64,000 bases of DNA, taken from contig NZ_JAGFUX010000001.1 in assembly GCF_017601095.1 (NCBI RefSeq), positions 234,118-298,117 on the forward strand, in the 5' to 3' direction. Positions 1-8,632 of the stretch are shown here, one piece after another (the stretch's first letter is position 1; every line of letters begins with the position of its first letter). Both the position numbers and the translations under genes were made by a program. The notes under the pieces are model-generated. The model was not told the origin of the DNA. It saw only the letters and a program-made list of their open reading frames with translations, and made no database searches. The DNA comes from Streptococcus suis (GTDB lineage: Bacteria > Bacillota > Bacilli > Lactobacillales > Streptococcaceae).

Positions 1-1095
1 ATTTGGTCTCTCTGGTCGCGGACCGATAATCGACATTTCACCCCTTAATACATTTATCAATTGCGGTATTTCGTCTATCCGTGTCGTTCGGATAAACTGT
101 CCAACTTTTGTTACCCTACTGTCATTCTTCTGAGCTAAGATAGGGCCTGTCTTAGCTTCTGCATCGGTTACCATTGAACGGAATTTTAAAATTGGAAAAA
201 CTGTATTTCCAAGTGTCACACGTTCCTGTTGGTAAAAGACTGGACCTTTACTTTCTAACTTGATGGCAATAATAGTTAGCAACATAATTGGAGAAAGCAA
301 AATTAGCAATGTGAATGATACCAATATATCCATAAGACGTTTTACTACCGCTTGTTCTTTAGTCAGATAGTAAGGAGAAACTTGGATGATACTTTCATCT
401 GAAATATTCAATAATTGAGCATTAATCGAAACGGAATTTTCAATTGTCGAAGTTAGATAAACAATCTTGTCTTTACGAATCAAATAGTTATACAACTCTT
501 GGCTAATTGCTGGTTCTAAAACACCAGCAATATAAACTACATCAACCTCTTCAACAACTTTTTTCAAGTTGTTAAAATAATTTCCAATCACTAAATGTGT
601 AATGCGATGAAGAGTTTCGGATGAATAATCAAAGTTATCTACTGCCTTAAAAACAGCTTTTGGCTTACCTAAAATGAGAACCCGCCTTGGTCTAATCATA
701 TGGATAAAGAAATTGAAAATCCCAAGATGGATGGTAATAGCAACTACTGATGAAAAAATAAAGTAGAAAACAATAAATTTTAAATCCATCAAAAATGTTT
801 CAACATAAAGTGTACAAACAATTGAAAGGACAATTGAGAAAATGACTTGTACTATTAAGGTGTTGATGACAATATTCGTTTTTGTTTGATTATAATAAAT
901 ATTCGTATCGAATACATTATTTATAAAAATATAGAAGAGTATTAACCAAGGAATTGCAAGCACAAATTCATCCAATTCTTCAGGCGAAAAACTAAGGCTA
1001 TGTTCTGGATGGAGTGCTAAATACAAACCAATTAGCATACATACAGCCTCTAGAATAAATATAAGGTTGGACCAGAAGCTATTTTTTTCGATCAT
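1..1095 (-). CDS. Undecaprenyl-phosphate sugar-1-phosphate transferase (initiating transferase), cut by the left edge
   Basis: Membrane enzyme that would load the first sugar phosphate onto undecaprenyl phosphate to begin a polysaccharide repeat unit. Reading the minus strand gives several hydrophobic N-terminal segments, then the bacterial sugar transferase domain: KLESKGPVFYQQERV, FPILKFRSM, RTTRIDEIPQLINVLRGEMS and IIGPRPERPN at the edge. About 90 residues of C-terminus are missing. I chose ATG 1095 because 365 residues here plus a normal tail gives the usual family length near 455. The frame stays open upstream to ATG codons at 1203 and 1206, which would add 37 basic residues and place a G9 tract inside the coding sequence, but neither has a Shine-Dalgarno at the right distance. 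Follows two minus-strand GT genes, probably as one operon. Family sure; start uncertain. Confidence 0.85.
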   Translation of the reverse strand, partial: MIEKNSFWSNLIFILEAVCMLIGLYLALHPEHSLSFSPEELDEFVLAIPWLILFYIFINNVFDTNIYYNQTKTNIVINTLIVQVIFSIVLSIVCTLYVETFLMDLKFIVFYFIFSSVVAITIHLGIFNFFIHMIRPRRVLILGKPKAVFKAVDNFDYSSETLHRITHLVIGNYFNNLKKVVEEVDVVYIAGVLEPAISQELYNYLIRKDKIVYLTSTIENSVSINAQLLNISDESIIQVSPYYLTKEQAVVKRLMDILVSFTLLILLSPIMLLTIIAIKLESKGPVFYQQERVTLGNTVFPILKFRSMVTDAEAKTGPILAQKNDSRVTKVGQFIRTTRIDEIPQLINVLRGEMSIIGPRPERPN

Positions 1096-1104
1096 TGAAA
1101 ACGT

Positions 1105-1113
1105 CCCCCCCCC
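1105..1113 (-). repeat. G9 homopolymer just upstream of the sugar transferase start
   Basis: Nine consecutive G on the minus strand end 9 nt before ATG 1095. The tract takes the Shine-Dalgarno position for that start, or encodes three glycines if translation begins at 1203/1206. Tracts of this length are prone to slipped-strand length change. Confidence 0.7.
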
Positions 1114-1240
1114 ATAATTTCTGTGTAAAGTACTGTTGATATCTTTCTTAAATATTAAGAATTTTTTTCTTGGATTCTGGTGTTGATTTTTCCTAAAAGT
1201 CATCATTTTTCGTATAGTAAATTCCTCTTTGTATCATATT

Positions 1241-2029
1241 TCAATCAAAAGTTTCAAAATTTTTTGCACCTTGTAACATGTAGCGAATATTTTGAACCAT
1301 TGATATTTCTGGCAACATCATTTTTCTTTTTCGAATAGCAAATTGAAGTATCAATAGCCAGTACCATCTCTTTGTCATTCGTTTGTATATGGCTCCTCGT
1401 TTCCGACAATTTTCCGGTGTATTGGAACGATCCCAGTGGGATTCTCTGTCTCTCAAACTGGCAATTTTTTCTGGATAACTGTAGATTTTGAGGCCTTTAC
1501 CCAATGCATCAAACAACAAAATTGTTTCTTCTCCTGATCCATATTGAGCGCCTATGCCAAATCGTTCATCAAACGATAATCCAACCTTTTCAAAACTAGA
1601 TTTTTTAAAACTAATCTGAACAGAGGATACTCGCATAGCATCTAGATAGGATAGTTTCCCTTTTGAGAGTCGTGGTCTTTTAATAGCATGATTCTCAAAA
1701 TCAACATAAAAAATAATAATATCGGCATCAGGGTATTCTTGATAAGCCCGATTCACAATCTCTTGATAGTTATCGACAAATACCAAATCGTCATCTGCAA
1801 CTTGACAGATAGCTCCGCTGTTCGCATAAGATAATGCTTCATTTCGACTGGCACTCAAGCCAAGCCTACGACTATGAACAATCGTTGCTTGTTCTCTTTG
1901 AAGTACACTTGTCTCATCTCTAGCTGAACGAGATTGGTTGATAACAATCGATTCAACTGTACTTAGATTCATTTCCATCAACAGTTGGTCGATATTTTCG
2001 TGTTCCAGTGTCGCTACAAGTACAACCAT
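1241..2029 (-). CDS. GT2-like glycosyltransferase, 262 aa
   Basis: Probable sugar transferase acting on the lipid-linked repeat unit at the inner membrane face. The N-terminal part is a divergent GT-A fold: it keeps HSRRLGLSASRNEALSYANS, followed by QVADDDLVF, the metal/nucleotide-sugar DxD-type site near residue 79. The usual opening VSVIIP motif is absent; the protein starts MVVLVATLEHENIDQLL. The C-terminus is basic (RKRGAIYKRMTKRWYW) and may sit on the membrane. ATG at 2029 has a good AAGGAG. It begins 9 nt after the stop of the next GT2 gene, so the two are co-transcribed. Sugar and linkage cannot be read from sequence. Confidence 0.75.
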   Translation of the reverse strand: MVVLVATLEHENIDQLLMEMNLSTVESIVINQSRSARDETSVLQREQATIVHSRRLGLSASRNEALSYANSGAICQVADDDLVFVDNYQEIVNRAYQEYPDADIIIFYVDFENHAIKRPRLSKGKLSYLDAMRVSSVQISFKKSSFEKVGLSFDERFGIGAQYGSGEETILLFDALGKGLKIYSYPEKIASLRDRESHWDRSNTPENCRKRGAIYKRMTKRWYWLLILQFAIRKRKMMLPEISMVQNIRYMLQGAKNFETFD

Positions 2030-2038
2030 GATTTCTCC

Positions 2039-2809
2039 TTAAATTCTTCTTTTTATTGCGTTGTATGCATAGCCACAAAACGGTAAAATAGTTTCCCAAA
2101 AAGATAATCCCTCGACATTTCGAAATAGATTCCAAGTTCTTTTGATAGCTGACAATTTATTAGCTGATAATGAGTCAGAGGTTCTTCTATACAATGAAAG
2201 TACCTCATCGATGCTGTATGCATAGTCTGTCACTTTTAAAATTTTCCACCATGTTGCAGTGTCTTGCCCCCTGCGTACATTCGGCATTTCAATTTGTTGT
2301 TTAGTTAACTGTTCTAAGTCTAGCATGACAGTAGATGTCCAAATAGTATGTTTCCGTAAAGCTTCTTTATAAGATAGTCTACCTGGTACATGGACAGGAG
2401 ATTTGATTGGCAAACCATTCTCATCCGCAAACTGATAGGAAGTGAAAGAAAAGGCATAGCTATTTTCTAACATAAAACTCACTTGTTTGGCCAGCTTATC
2501 TGATAACCAGAGATCATCTGCATCAAGAAAACAGATAAAACGACCGTTCGCTTCTGCTACACCAGCATTTCTGGCTACAGCAACACCAGAATTTACCTCA
2601 TTTTGTAGTAGCCTAATACGACTGTCCTTAGCTATTAAAGACCGAACAGTCTCCATAGAGTTATCGCTAGATTGATCATCCACTACAATAATTTCAAATA
2701 CTTGGTAAGTCTGGGCAAGCACTGACTGAATAGTCTCTTGAATAAACTGCTCCGCATTATACATAGGTATGATAACACTTACAAGTGGCATATCTTTTAT
2801 ATTAGTCAT
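2039..2809 (-). CDS. GT2 family glycosyltransferase, 256 aa
   Basis: Sugar transferase for repeat-unit assembly. The classic GT2 domain starts at residue 8: PLVSVIIPMYNAEQFI, then EIIVVDDQSSDNS, GVAVARNAGVAEANG, and the catalytic metal site FICFLDADDLW near residues 92-102. The C-terminal half (residues 150-256) is less conserved and ends in a hydrophobic, basic tail. Start ATG 2809 with AAGGAT in front. First gene of the minus-strand cluster running to the initiating transferase; divergent from the GT at 2894, with 84 nt between them that must hold both promoters. Acceptor and donor unknown. Confidence 0.85.
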   Translation of the reverse strand: MTNIKDMPLVSVIIPMYNAEQFIQETIQSVLAQTYQVFEIIVVDDQSSDNSMETVRSLIAKDSRIRLLQNEVNSGVAVARNAGVAEANGRFICFLDADDLWLSDKLAKQVSFMLENSYAFSFTSYQFADENGLPIKSPVHVPGRLSYKEALRKHTIWTSTVMLDLEQLTKQQIEMPNVRRGQDTATWWKILKVTDYAYSIDEVLSLYRRTSDSLSANKLSAIKRTWNLFRNVEGLSFWETILPFCGYAYNAIKRRI

Positions 2810-2893
2810 TCTAAATCCTTTTTAGAGTATTATTTGAAAAATAATGAAATGTGTAGTAAGATAATGTTCGAAGTTAAATAGAAAGAAGAGAAT

Positions 2894-3796
2894 ATGAATC
2901 CGTTAATATCCGTCGTTATCCCAAACTACAATCGTGGCCATATGATTGAGCAGGTCATTGATAGCGTAAATCATCAAACCTATTCCCCAGTTGAAATCAT
3001 CATAGTCGATGATTGTTCAACAGATAACTCCATAAATGTTATCCAGTCTCTACAAGTGAATCAAAACAATATCAAACTCATTGCTCTAGAAACAAACTGT
3101 GGTGCTAATGCCTGTCGTAATATCGGTGTCGAGCATGCCGGAGGTGACTACATAGCTTTTCTCGATTCAGATGACTTCTTTCTACCTACAAAACTCGAAA
3201 AACAAATGAGGATTCTTCAAAACCAAAAAGATATTGGTTTTGTTGTAACTGGATTTGGAGCTAAAGGAATACATAACCTACCTGAAGGAACTATCCCCAT
3301 TCAAGGAACATTGAAACAAAATAACCTTGGAGGTTTTTCTACCTTAATGGTTCGAAAATCTCTCTTTCTCAAAGTTGGTGGGCTAGATCAGGAACTCCTC
3401 AGCTGTCAAGATTGGGACCTCTTTCTAAAATTACTGCAAATTAGCAAGGGCTACAAAATTGAAGAGGACCTTGTTATCTACGAAGTTCAAACAGATAGTA
3501 TCTCTAAAAACGCAACTAAGGTTATACAAGGCTATACAATTGTCACAGAGAGAGCAACTGAAATAAACGAAAAACTACAATTAATTCCTCCGAAAGAGTT
3601 GAAAGCTTTTCAAGAATACTACCTAGCTATGCGCCATTTCAAATTAGAAAATATCAAACAAACTCGCAAACACCTTCATCAATCCATTTTAATTAGTCCA
3701 AAACCTATTCCAATACTCTATTGGACAGTTTCTCTATTAGGATATTCAGCCTTTAAAACGTTTCTAAAAACCAAATATCTCTTCAACTTGCGTTAG
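2894..3796 (+). CDS. GT2 family glycosyltransferase, 300 aa
   Basis: Cytoplasmic or membrane-associated sugar transferase. GT2 motifs in order: PLISVVIPNYNRGHMIE (residues 3-19), EIIIVDDCSTDNS (34-46), GANACRNIGVEHAGG, YIAFLDSDDFFLP with the DxD-type motif near residues 94-98, and QDWDLFLKL in the acceptor region. The C-terminus carries a hydrophobic patch (ILYWTVSLLGYSAF) and could be membrane-attached. ATG 2894 follows GAAGAGAAT, a weak ribosome site. It is followed on the same strand by the flippase after a gap of about 100 nt. Confidence 0.85.
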   Translation: MNPLISVVIPNYNRGHMIEQVIDSVNHQTYSPVEIIIVDDCSTDNSINVIQSLQVNQNNIKLIALETNCGANACRNIGVEHAGGDYIAFLDSDDFFLPTKLEKQMRILQNQKDIGFVVTGFGAKGIHNLPEGTIPIQGTLKQNNLGGFSTLMVRKSLFLKVGGLDQELLSCQDWDLFLKLLQISKGYKIEEDLVIYEVQTDSISKNATKVIQGYTIVTERATEINEKLQLIPPKELKAFQEYYLAMRHFKLENIKQTRKHLHQSILISPKPIPILYWTVSLLGYSAFKTFLKTKYLFNLR

Positions 3797-3893
3797 AAGA
3801 TAGGTCAAGTCTCAGTATATTTTTTCCATTTCAATCAATTTATTGTATCAAAATTCCTTAGATATATCAAAGATATTGAAATGAAATTTCCAC

Positions 3894-5384
3894 TTGAAAG
3901 TAAACACCGTGAATACAAAATCTCTTAAACTAAATGGTCTTATTTCCTTGCTAAATAAGGTCATCTCCATCGTTTGTAGTCTTATCTTACCTCGACTCTT
4001 CATCACTGCCTACGGGTCTGAGGTCAATGGACTTATGTCCAGTATTTCTCAATATTTGACCCTAATTAGTCTCTTAGATTTGGGGATGGGAGCCGTCATT
4101 CAAGCTAGTATGTACAAACCTTTATTAGATAAAGATACGGCACTACTCTCGACTATCTATTATAAATCGCAAGCTTTTTTTAACCGAATCGGCTTTGCCC
4201 TCTTTATATATATCGGCTGCCTCTGTATTTTCTTACCCACTCAACTCTCTGGAGATTTTTCTCAGAGACAAATTATAGGATTGATTTTGGTTTTGTCACT
4301 CTCACACTTACTACAATTTTTCCTCGGGATTACCAGTCAAATTATCCTTGGCTCCGACCAAAAGGCATATATCAAGGAAATATTACAAGGAACAGCCAAT
4401 ATCCTCAATCTACTTCTTACCCTAGTTTTAATCCAGTCAGGACAGACTGTCCTTATGGTTAAATTTGCCTCAGCTCTAGTTTTTATCCTTCCTCCAGTTT
4501 TTATCAACTATTATGTCCATCATCATTATCGGATTTCCAAAACTCTTCGAGATAGTGCTTACCAAATCCACCAACAATGGTATGGCATTGGTCAACACAT
4601 TGCTTACACCATCCAAGAGAGCACGGATATTGTCATTTTGTCCATGTTTGCCAGCCTATCACAAGTTTCAGTTTATGCCGTTTACAATACCGTTTTTCAA
4701 GGAATAAAGACATTTTTAAATGCTGCAACAAGTGGACTTCGTCCTTTTTTGGGCCGTGCTCTACACATGGAAGATACAAAGCTTTTACAAGTTCAATTTC
4801 ATAAAATGGAATGGCTCTTACACACGGCTTCTACTATTTTTATTAGTAGTACCTTCCAACTGGTCACACCTTTTGTTGTACTGTACACCCAAAAAATTAC
4901 CGATGCCAATTATAACCAACCTGCATTCGGCTATCTAATGACACTTGCTATTCTGTTTTATGCCTTACGCTTGCCCTACCGGACCCTGGTTTTTTCCAAA
5001 GGAGACTTTAAAAATACCCAGTTTGGAACATATTTCGAAGCAATATTAAATCTTGGCCTGTCTCTCGCTCTTGTTTTTGAATGGCAGATTGTCGGGGTTG
5101 CAATTGGAACTGCCACTGCCCTTTTATTCAGCTTGATTTACTACATGTGGTACTCCTATACTCATATTCTAAAAATCGGCCTACGATTACTGAATAAACA
5201 GTTGCTCGTTGATGCATGTGTATTTCTCTTTTCAAACCTACTTTTATTACCTCAAGTAAATAAAATTCATTCCTTCTTCACTTGGATTGTCTTTGGATGC
5301 ATCAGCATTTTCTTGACAACAATTATCAGCTACTTCTTGAATAGAATCATTTTGAACAAGAATCTCCTTCAATTTAAGAAATAA
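3894..5384 (+). CDS. wzx: Wzx-type polysaccharide flippase (MOP superfamily), about 496 aa
   Basis: Polytopic membrane protein expected to flip the lipid-linked repeat unit across the membrane. Sequence shows about 12-14 hydrophobic segments, beginning with LNGLISLLNKVISIVCSLILPRLFITAYGSEVNGLMSSI, a typical opening of this family, and ending in a Lys-rich tail. Length near 500 residues is normal. The start is unclear: TTG 3894 gives the longest frame and GTG 3909 is another choice; neither has a good ribosome-binding site. Convergent with wzy, sharing a bidirectional terminator. Confidence 0.85.
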   Translation: MKVNTVNTKSLKLNGLISLLNKVISIVCSLILPRLFITAYGSEVNGLMSSISQYLTLISLLDLGMGAVIQASMYKPLLDKDTALLSTIYYKSQAFFNRIGFALFIYIGCLCIFLPTQLSGDFSQRQIIGLILVLSLSHLLQFFLGITSQIILGSDQKAYIKEILQGTANILNLLLTLVLIQSGQTVLMVKFASALVFILPPVFINYYVHHHYRISKTLRDSAYQIHQQWYGIGQHIAYTIQESTDIVILSMFASLSQVSVYAVYNTVFQGIKTFLNAATSGLRPFLGRALHMEDTKLLQVQFHKMEWLLHTASTIFISSTFQLVTPFVVLYTQKITDANYNQPAFGYLMTLAILFYALRLPYRTLVFSKGDFKNTQFGTYFEAILNLGLSLALVFEWQIVGVAIGTATALLFSLIYYMWYSYTHILKIGLRLLNKQLLVDACVFLFSNLLLLPQVNKIHSFFTWIVFGCISIFLTTIISYFLNRIILNKNLLQFKK

Positions 5385-5385
5385 G

Positions 5386-5438
5386 AAAACTCCATCAGTT
5401 ATCAAGTAACCTTACTTGAAATTGACGGAGTTTTTTTT
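5386..5438. terminator. Bidirectional terminator between wzx and wzy
   Basis: Inverted repeat AAAACTCC ... GGAGTTTT with a second paired layer inside (TCAAGTAA / TTACTTGA) and T/A runs on both sides, lying between two convergent genes. Confidence 0.8.
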
Positions 5439-5443
5439 ATGAA

Positions 5444-6628
5444 TCATAAATTGGAATTCCTTGTTTTTTCTTGCTGATATATAGCAAAGAAAATAGCTAG
5501 TAAAATAATAAAACTTTCACCTTCATACATACTACCTGATAAAAAATATTTTAAAAAGAAAGAAGATACAGCGAAGATTATCATTTTTTTATTGACAGCA
5601 TTTGACATGAGGAAGCACTTGCAAAAAATCAAGAAAATAAACAGTAATATGAAACCACCTAGAAACCAACCAAATGCAAGCAAAGTTTCAAGTATAAAAT
5701 TATGGACGTATATTTTTTCAGGCATAATGGTTCTATCAAAGAATAGGCCATTAATTTCCCCCCCCATAAGCTTCAAATACGAAAGTGCAGTGTCAATCAT
5801 GACAACCCTTCCTGTACTATCTCCTAAATCTCCCTGTTGTAATCGACTAAGGATATAGGAACCCTCAATTTCGATGGATCCCAATCGTTGTCTTACGAGA
5901 AAGAAGATTCCAGCAAATATTCCAAGGCTAAAAATGAAACGTGAGAATTTCTTTAGGGTAAGATGTCGAATGACCTTATTTTCTATCAGTTCTAGAAACA
6001 AACCCAATACTCCACCCACTGCCAACCAAATTAATGGACCACGCGCTCCATAAATAACACCTTCCAAAAGCATAATAATTGCGATTCCAGCCTTGATTAA
6101 AGTTGGACGATGGATAAAATTTAAAGTGAACAAAATCCAAATCGGCAGTAAGTTATAGGAATAAGTCATGTAATTGGTCACATCATTGAAGACATACTTA
6201 ACAATGAAAGCAATACAGATGACAAAATAGTTAGTATATTCAATCCACTTACTTGAAAACAGCAAAGAGAAGTCCGTTATTCTAGATAGAATCAAAACAG
6301 AGTAAGGAAGATAGTAAAGGTAGATCATCATCATTACTACCCCAGAAAAAATATCTTTCACAAAGGGATCAGCTGTCAAATAGAAGATAAAATATAAAAA
6401 ATAAATGGCGTAGAGTGCAACTACCCTCTTTATTGACACTCCAAAGCGCGCAAATATGACCACTGCAAACATGTAAACAATTGCATAGCAAATATAAATA
6501 CTTCTCGCAGCGAGAAATGCAAATCCAGTCTTCTGAAGAAGAAGCGACAATAACATATTAAGAGGAAAAATAACAATTGAAATATAGAAAAAGTAAACAC
6601 TCCACTTGTTAAACTGTTTATTATCCAT
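5444..6628 (-). CDS. wzy: Wzy-like repeat-unit polymerase, 394 aa
   Basis: Integral membrane protein predicted to join flipped repeat units into a polymer. It has roughly ten hydrophobic segments and a large extracytoplasmic-type loop in the C-terminal half (GSYILSRLQQGDLGDSTGRVVMI), the pattern of O-antigen/capsule polymerases; primary sequence in this family is poorly conserved, so the call rests on topology, size and neighbours (Wzx, GTs, initiating transferase). Start ATG 6628 has AAGGAG at a rather long distance. A run of eight G at 5758-5765 lies inside the coding sequence at about residue 289, where one-base slippage would remove the last ~105 residues. Confidence 0.75.
   Translation of the reverse strand: MDNKQFNKWSVYFFYISIVIFPLNMLLSLLLQKTGFAFLAARSIYICYAIVYMFAVVIFARFGVSIKRVVALYAIYFLYFIFYLTADPFVKDIFSGVVMMMIYLYYLPYSVLILSRITDFSLLFSSKWIEYTNYFVICIAFIVKYVFNDVTNYMTYSYNLLPIWILFTLNFIHRPTLIKAGIAIIMLLEGVIYGARGPLIWLAVGGVLGLFLELIENKVIRHLTLKKFSRFIFSLGIFAGIFFLVRQRLGSIEIEGSYILSRLQQGDLGDSTGRVVMIDTALSYLKLMGGEINGLFFDRTIMPEKIYVHNFILETLLAFGWFLGGFILLFIFLIFCKCFLMSNAVNKKMIIFAVSSFFLKYFLSGSMYEGESFIILLAIFFAIYQQEKTRNSNL
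5758..5765 (-). repeat. G8 homopolymer inside wzy
   Basis: Minus strand reads ATG GGG GGG GAA, eight consecutive G in a coding exon of an otherwise AT-rich gene. A gain or loss of one G shifts the frame of the polymerase. Confidence 0.75.
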
Positions 6629-6869
6629 AAAAAGTCACTTCTCCTTGCATTGTTAGCTGGAAATAATGTGTACAATGGACGAGTCTAGGGTAGAAATGAC
6701 TAGGATTCCATAGACTATCCTTTTCCCATTTTCCATTTCTTTTTTTCATAATTCATTCCTTATCACAATCATACTAACACTCCATTATAACATTTGAAAC
6801 AATAAAATAAAAATAATTGGGTCATACTTCTTTTGAATTCATCAGTTTCTCAAAAATTGTAACATTCTA

Positions 6870-6878
6870 TGATATAAT
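6870..6878 (+). promoter_or_regulatory. Extended -10 promoter of the GT at 6903
   Basis: TGATATAAT, an extended -10 with no convincing -35, about 25 nt before the GTG start. The start is preceded by AAAGGA. The rest of the 274-nt gap back to wzy contains no gene that I can see. Confidence 0.6.
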
Positions 6879-6902
6879 GTAAAAAAAGAAAGGACATCAA
6901 CT

Positions 6903-7841
6903 GTGCCAAAAGTTTCAATCATCGTCCCAGTTTACAATACAGAAAAATATATTGGTGAATGTATCGAATCCATCTTAAATCAAAGTTTGTCAGATATCGA
7001 GCTTATTTTAGTCAACGATTGCTCGACTGACCAATCTTTATCCATCATGAAAAAATATGAACAAGAAGATTCTCGGGTGCTTGTAATCAACTCACCAACC
7101 AACACTGGCGTTGGTGAAGCACGAAATAAAGGAATAGAGCGAGCATCTGGTCAGTTTATCTCTTTTGTTGACTCAGACGATTTCCTTCAAAAAGATATGT
7201 TTGAGAAACTCTATCAACAAGCCTCCATTGATGAGGCAGATTTAGTTCTTTGTGACACAGGGACCTATTCCTCTGACGGAAAAGAAAAATCCGTCTGGTA
7301 CAAGCCGATTTATGGCAAAGCAGAACTAAAGGATATTTTTCATAATACCCAACCAACTGCCCGAATGGTTGCCAAGAAATTAATAGATAAAATCAACTTT
7401 CGATTTTTACCAGGTATGGGGGAAGGTATTTACTTTGAGTTGATGATTCATGCGGAGAACATCACAACAGTACCAGAAAAACTGTATATCTATCGTTCGA
7501 GAGAAGGATCTCTTAGTACAACACCTGCACCTGAAAACAATCGAAAATCAATGGAAAACAACCGTATCATGGGTGAAAGAAATCCAGACTACAAAGACTA
7601 TTTTCACTTTAAGATGATTGAAGACTTACTTCAAATGATTGCAAATGCAGTCAAAATTGGAGATAAATCAGCTTATCGGTATGCAAAAAAACACCTAGAT
7701 TCACTACATTATCTGAGCAATCCATTTGTGAAGACATTCTATAAGGATTCCCTGTCTTTCCACCGCTACTTCATCAAAGTGTATATTCTCCCATCAAACT
7801 ATACAATTGGACGCCTTTTGTCATCTATGCTTTCAAAATAA
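6903..7841 (+). CDS. GT2 family glycosyltransferase, 312 aa
   Basis: Sugar transferase of the CpsJ/EpsJ-like GT2 type. Motifs: KVSIIVPVYNTEKYIGECI (residues 3-21), IELILVNDCSTDQS (35-48), GVGEARNKGIERASG, and FISFVDSDDFL (near 90-100) with the DxD-type metal site. The C-terminal part (180-312) is alpha-helical and basic and not assignable to a specific acceptor. GTG start at 6903 with AAAGGA 8 nt upstream. Single gene transcribed alone on the plus strand, convergent with cpsD. Confidence 0.85.
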   Translation: MPKVSIIVPVYNTEKYIGECIESILNQSLSDIELILVNDCSTDQSLSIMKKYEQEDSRVLVINSPTNTGVGEARNKGIERASGQFISFVDSDDFLQKDMFEKLYQQASIDEADLVLCDTGTYSSDGKEKSVWYKPIYGKAELKDIFHNTQPTARMVAKKLIDKINFRFLPGMGEGIYFELMIHAENITTVPEKLYIYRSREGSLSTTPAPENNRKSMENNRIMGERNPDYKDYFHFKMIEDLLQMIANAVKIGDKSAYRYAKKHLDSLHYLSNPFVKTFYKDSLSFHRYFIKVYILPSNYTIGRLLSSMLSK

Positions 7842-7850
7842 AGTCAATAA

Positions 7851-7882
7851 AGGAGCTAACGAATCTAGCTCCTCTTTTTTTA
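7851..7882. terminator. Terminator between the GT gene and cpsD
   Basis: AGGAGCTA, 7-nt loop, TAGCTCCT followed by CTTTTTTT on the plus strand, ending the GT gene at 7841. It may also stop cpsD transcripts from the other side. Confidence 0.8.
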
Positions 7883-7894
7883 TAATGATTGCTT

Positions 7895-8632
7895 TTATTC
7901 TGACTGTTCTGTATCAGAACCATAATAGTAATAGTATGAATCCTTTTGTCCAATGGCTACATCATTCATTACATAGCCCAAAATATTTGCTTCGACAGTA
8001 TTCAGATTACGCAAACTCTTCTCCAATTCCGTCTTCAAAACATATTCCTGACGAACCACAAGAATCATTCCGTCTACTTTTCTCGACATGATTTGTGCAT
8101 CAGTTACACTGTTTACTGGAGGTAAATCATAAATGATATAATCAAAAAAATCTGCCAACTCAGTCATTAACTGAGTCATTCGTTCTGACTGTAGTAATTC
8201 TGAAGGATTCGGAGGAATTAGTCCGGATGTCAACACATACAAGTCAATATCTGACAAATAATTCAAATGCCGCGTAAACCGATCTTCACTATGAATAACT
8301 AAGTCTGTTAACCCACGAACATTTTTTAATCTAAAAGTTCGGTGAACTGTTGGTTTTCGTAAGTCTGCATCCACAATTAATACCTTTTTACCTGCAGATG
8401 CCAGACTGTGTGCCAAATTGGCGGAAACAGTCGATTTTCCTTCCCCTGGAATAGAGGATGTAACACCTATTGACTTCACTTTACCGTTTAATTGAGCATA
8501 TTCCAAATTTGTACGGAGAACGCGAATCTGTTCAGCATTTAAACTGTTTGGTTGAGTTGCAGAATAAAGTGGTGACCCTTGCATCTGTTGCTTATGCAAG
8601 ATCCGCTGTCTTTTCTTTTTCCCAAAAAACAT
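7895..8632 (-). CDS. cpsD: CpsD-like bacterial tyrosine kinase (BY-kinase), 245 aa
   Basis: Cytoplasmic autophosphorylating kinase that works with CpsC to control chain length and export of surface polysaccharide. Visible: Walker A SSIPGEGKSTVSANLA (about residues 60-75), Walker A' VLIVDADLRKP, Walker B-like IIYDLPPV, and a C-terminal tyrosine cluster with five consecutive Tyr (DSYYYYYGSD) that is the usual autophosphorylation site. Length is normal for the Gram-positive split form. Its ATG overlaps the stop of cpsC (TAATG), so the pair is translationally coupled. No CpsB phosphatase gene is visible in the window. Confidence 0.92.
   Translation of the reverse strand: MFFGKKKRQRILHKQQMQGSPLYSATQPNSLNAEQIRVLRTNLEYAQLNGKVKSIGVTSSIPGEGKSTVSANLAHSLASAGKKVLIVDADLRKPTVHRTFRLKNVRGLTDLVIHSEDRFTRHLNYLSDIDLYVLTSGLIPPNPSELLQSERMTQLMTELADFFDYIIYDLPPVNSVTDAQIMSRKVDGMILVVRQEYVLKTELEKSLRNLNTVEANILGYVMNDVAIGQKDSYYYYYGSDTEQSE

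Noticed and set aside
1096..1206. 37-residue N-terminal extension of the sugar transferase from ATG 1206
   Set aside because: No ribosome site at correct spacing and total length would exceed the family norm; kept as an alternative because the frame is open.
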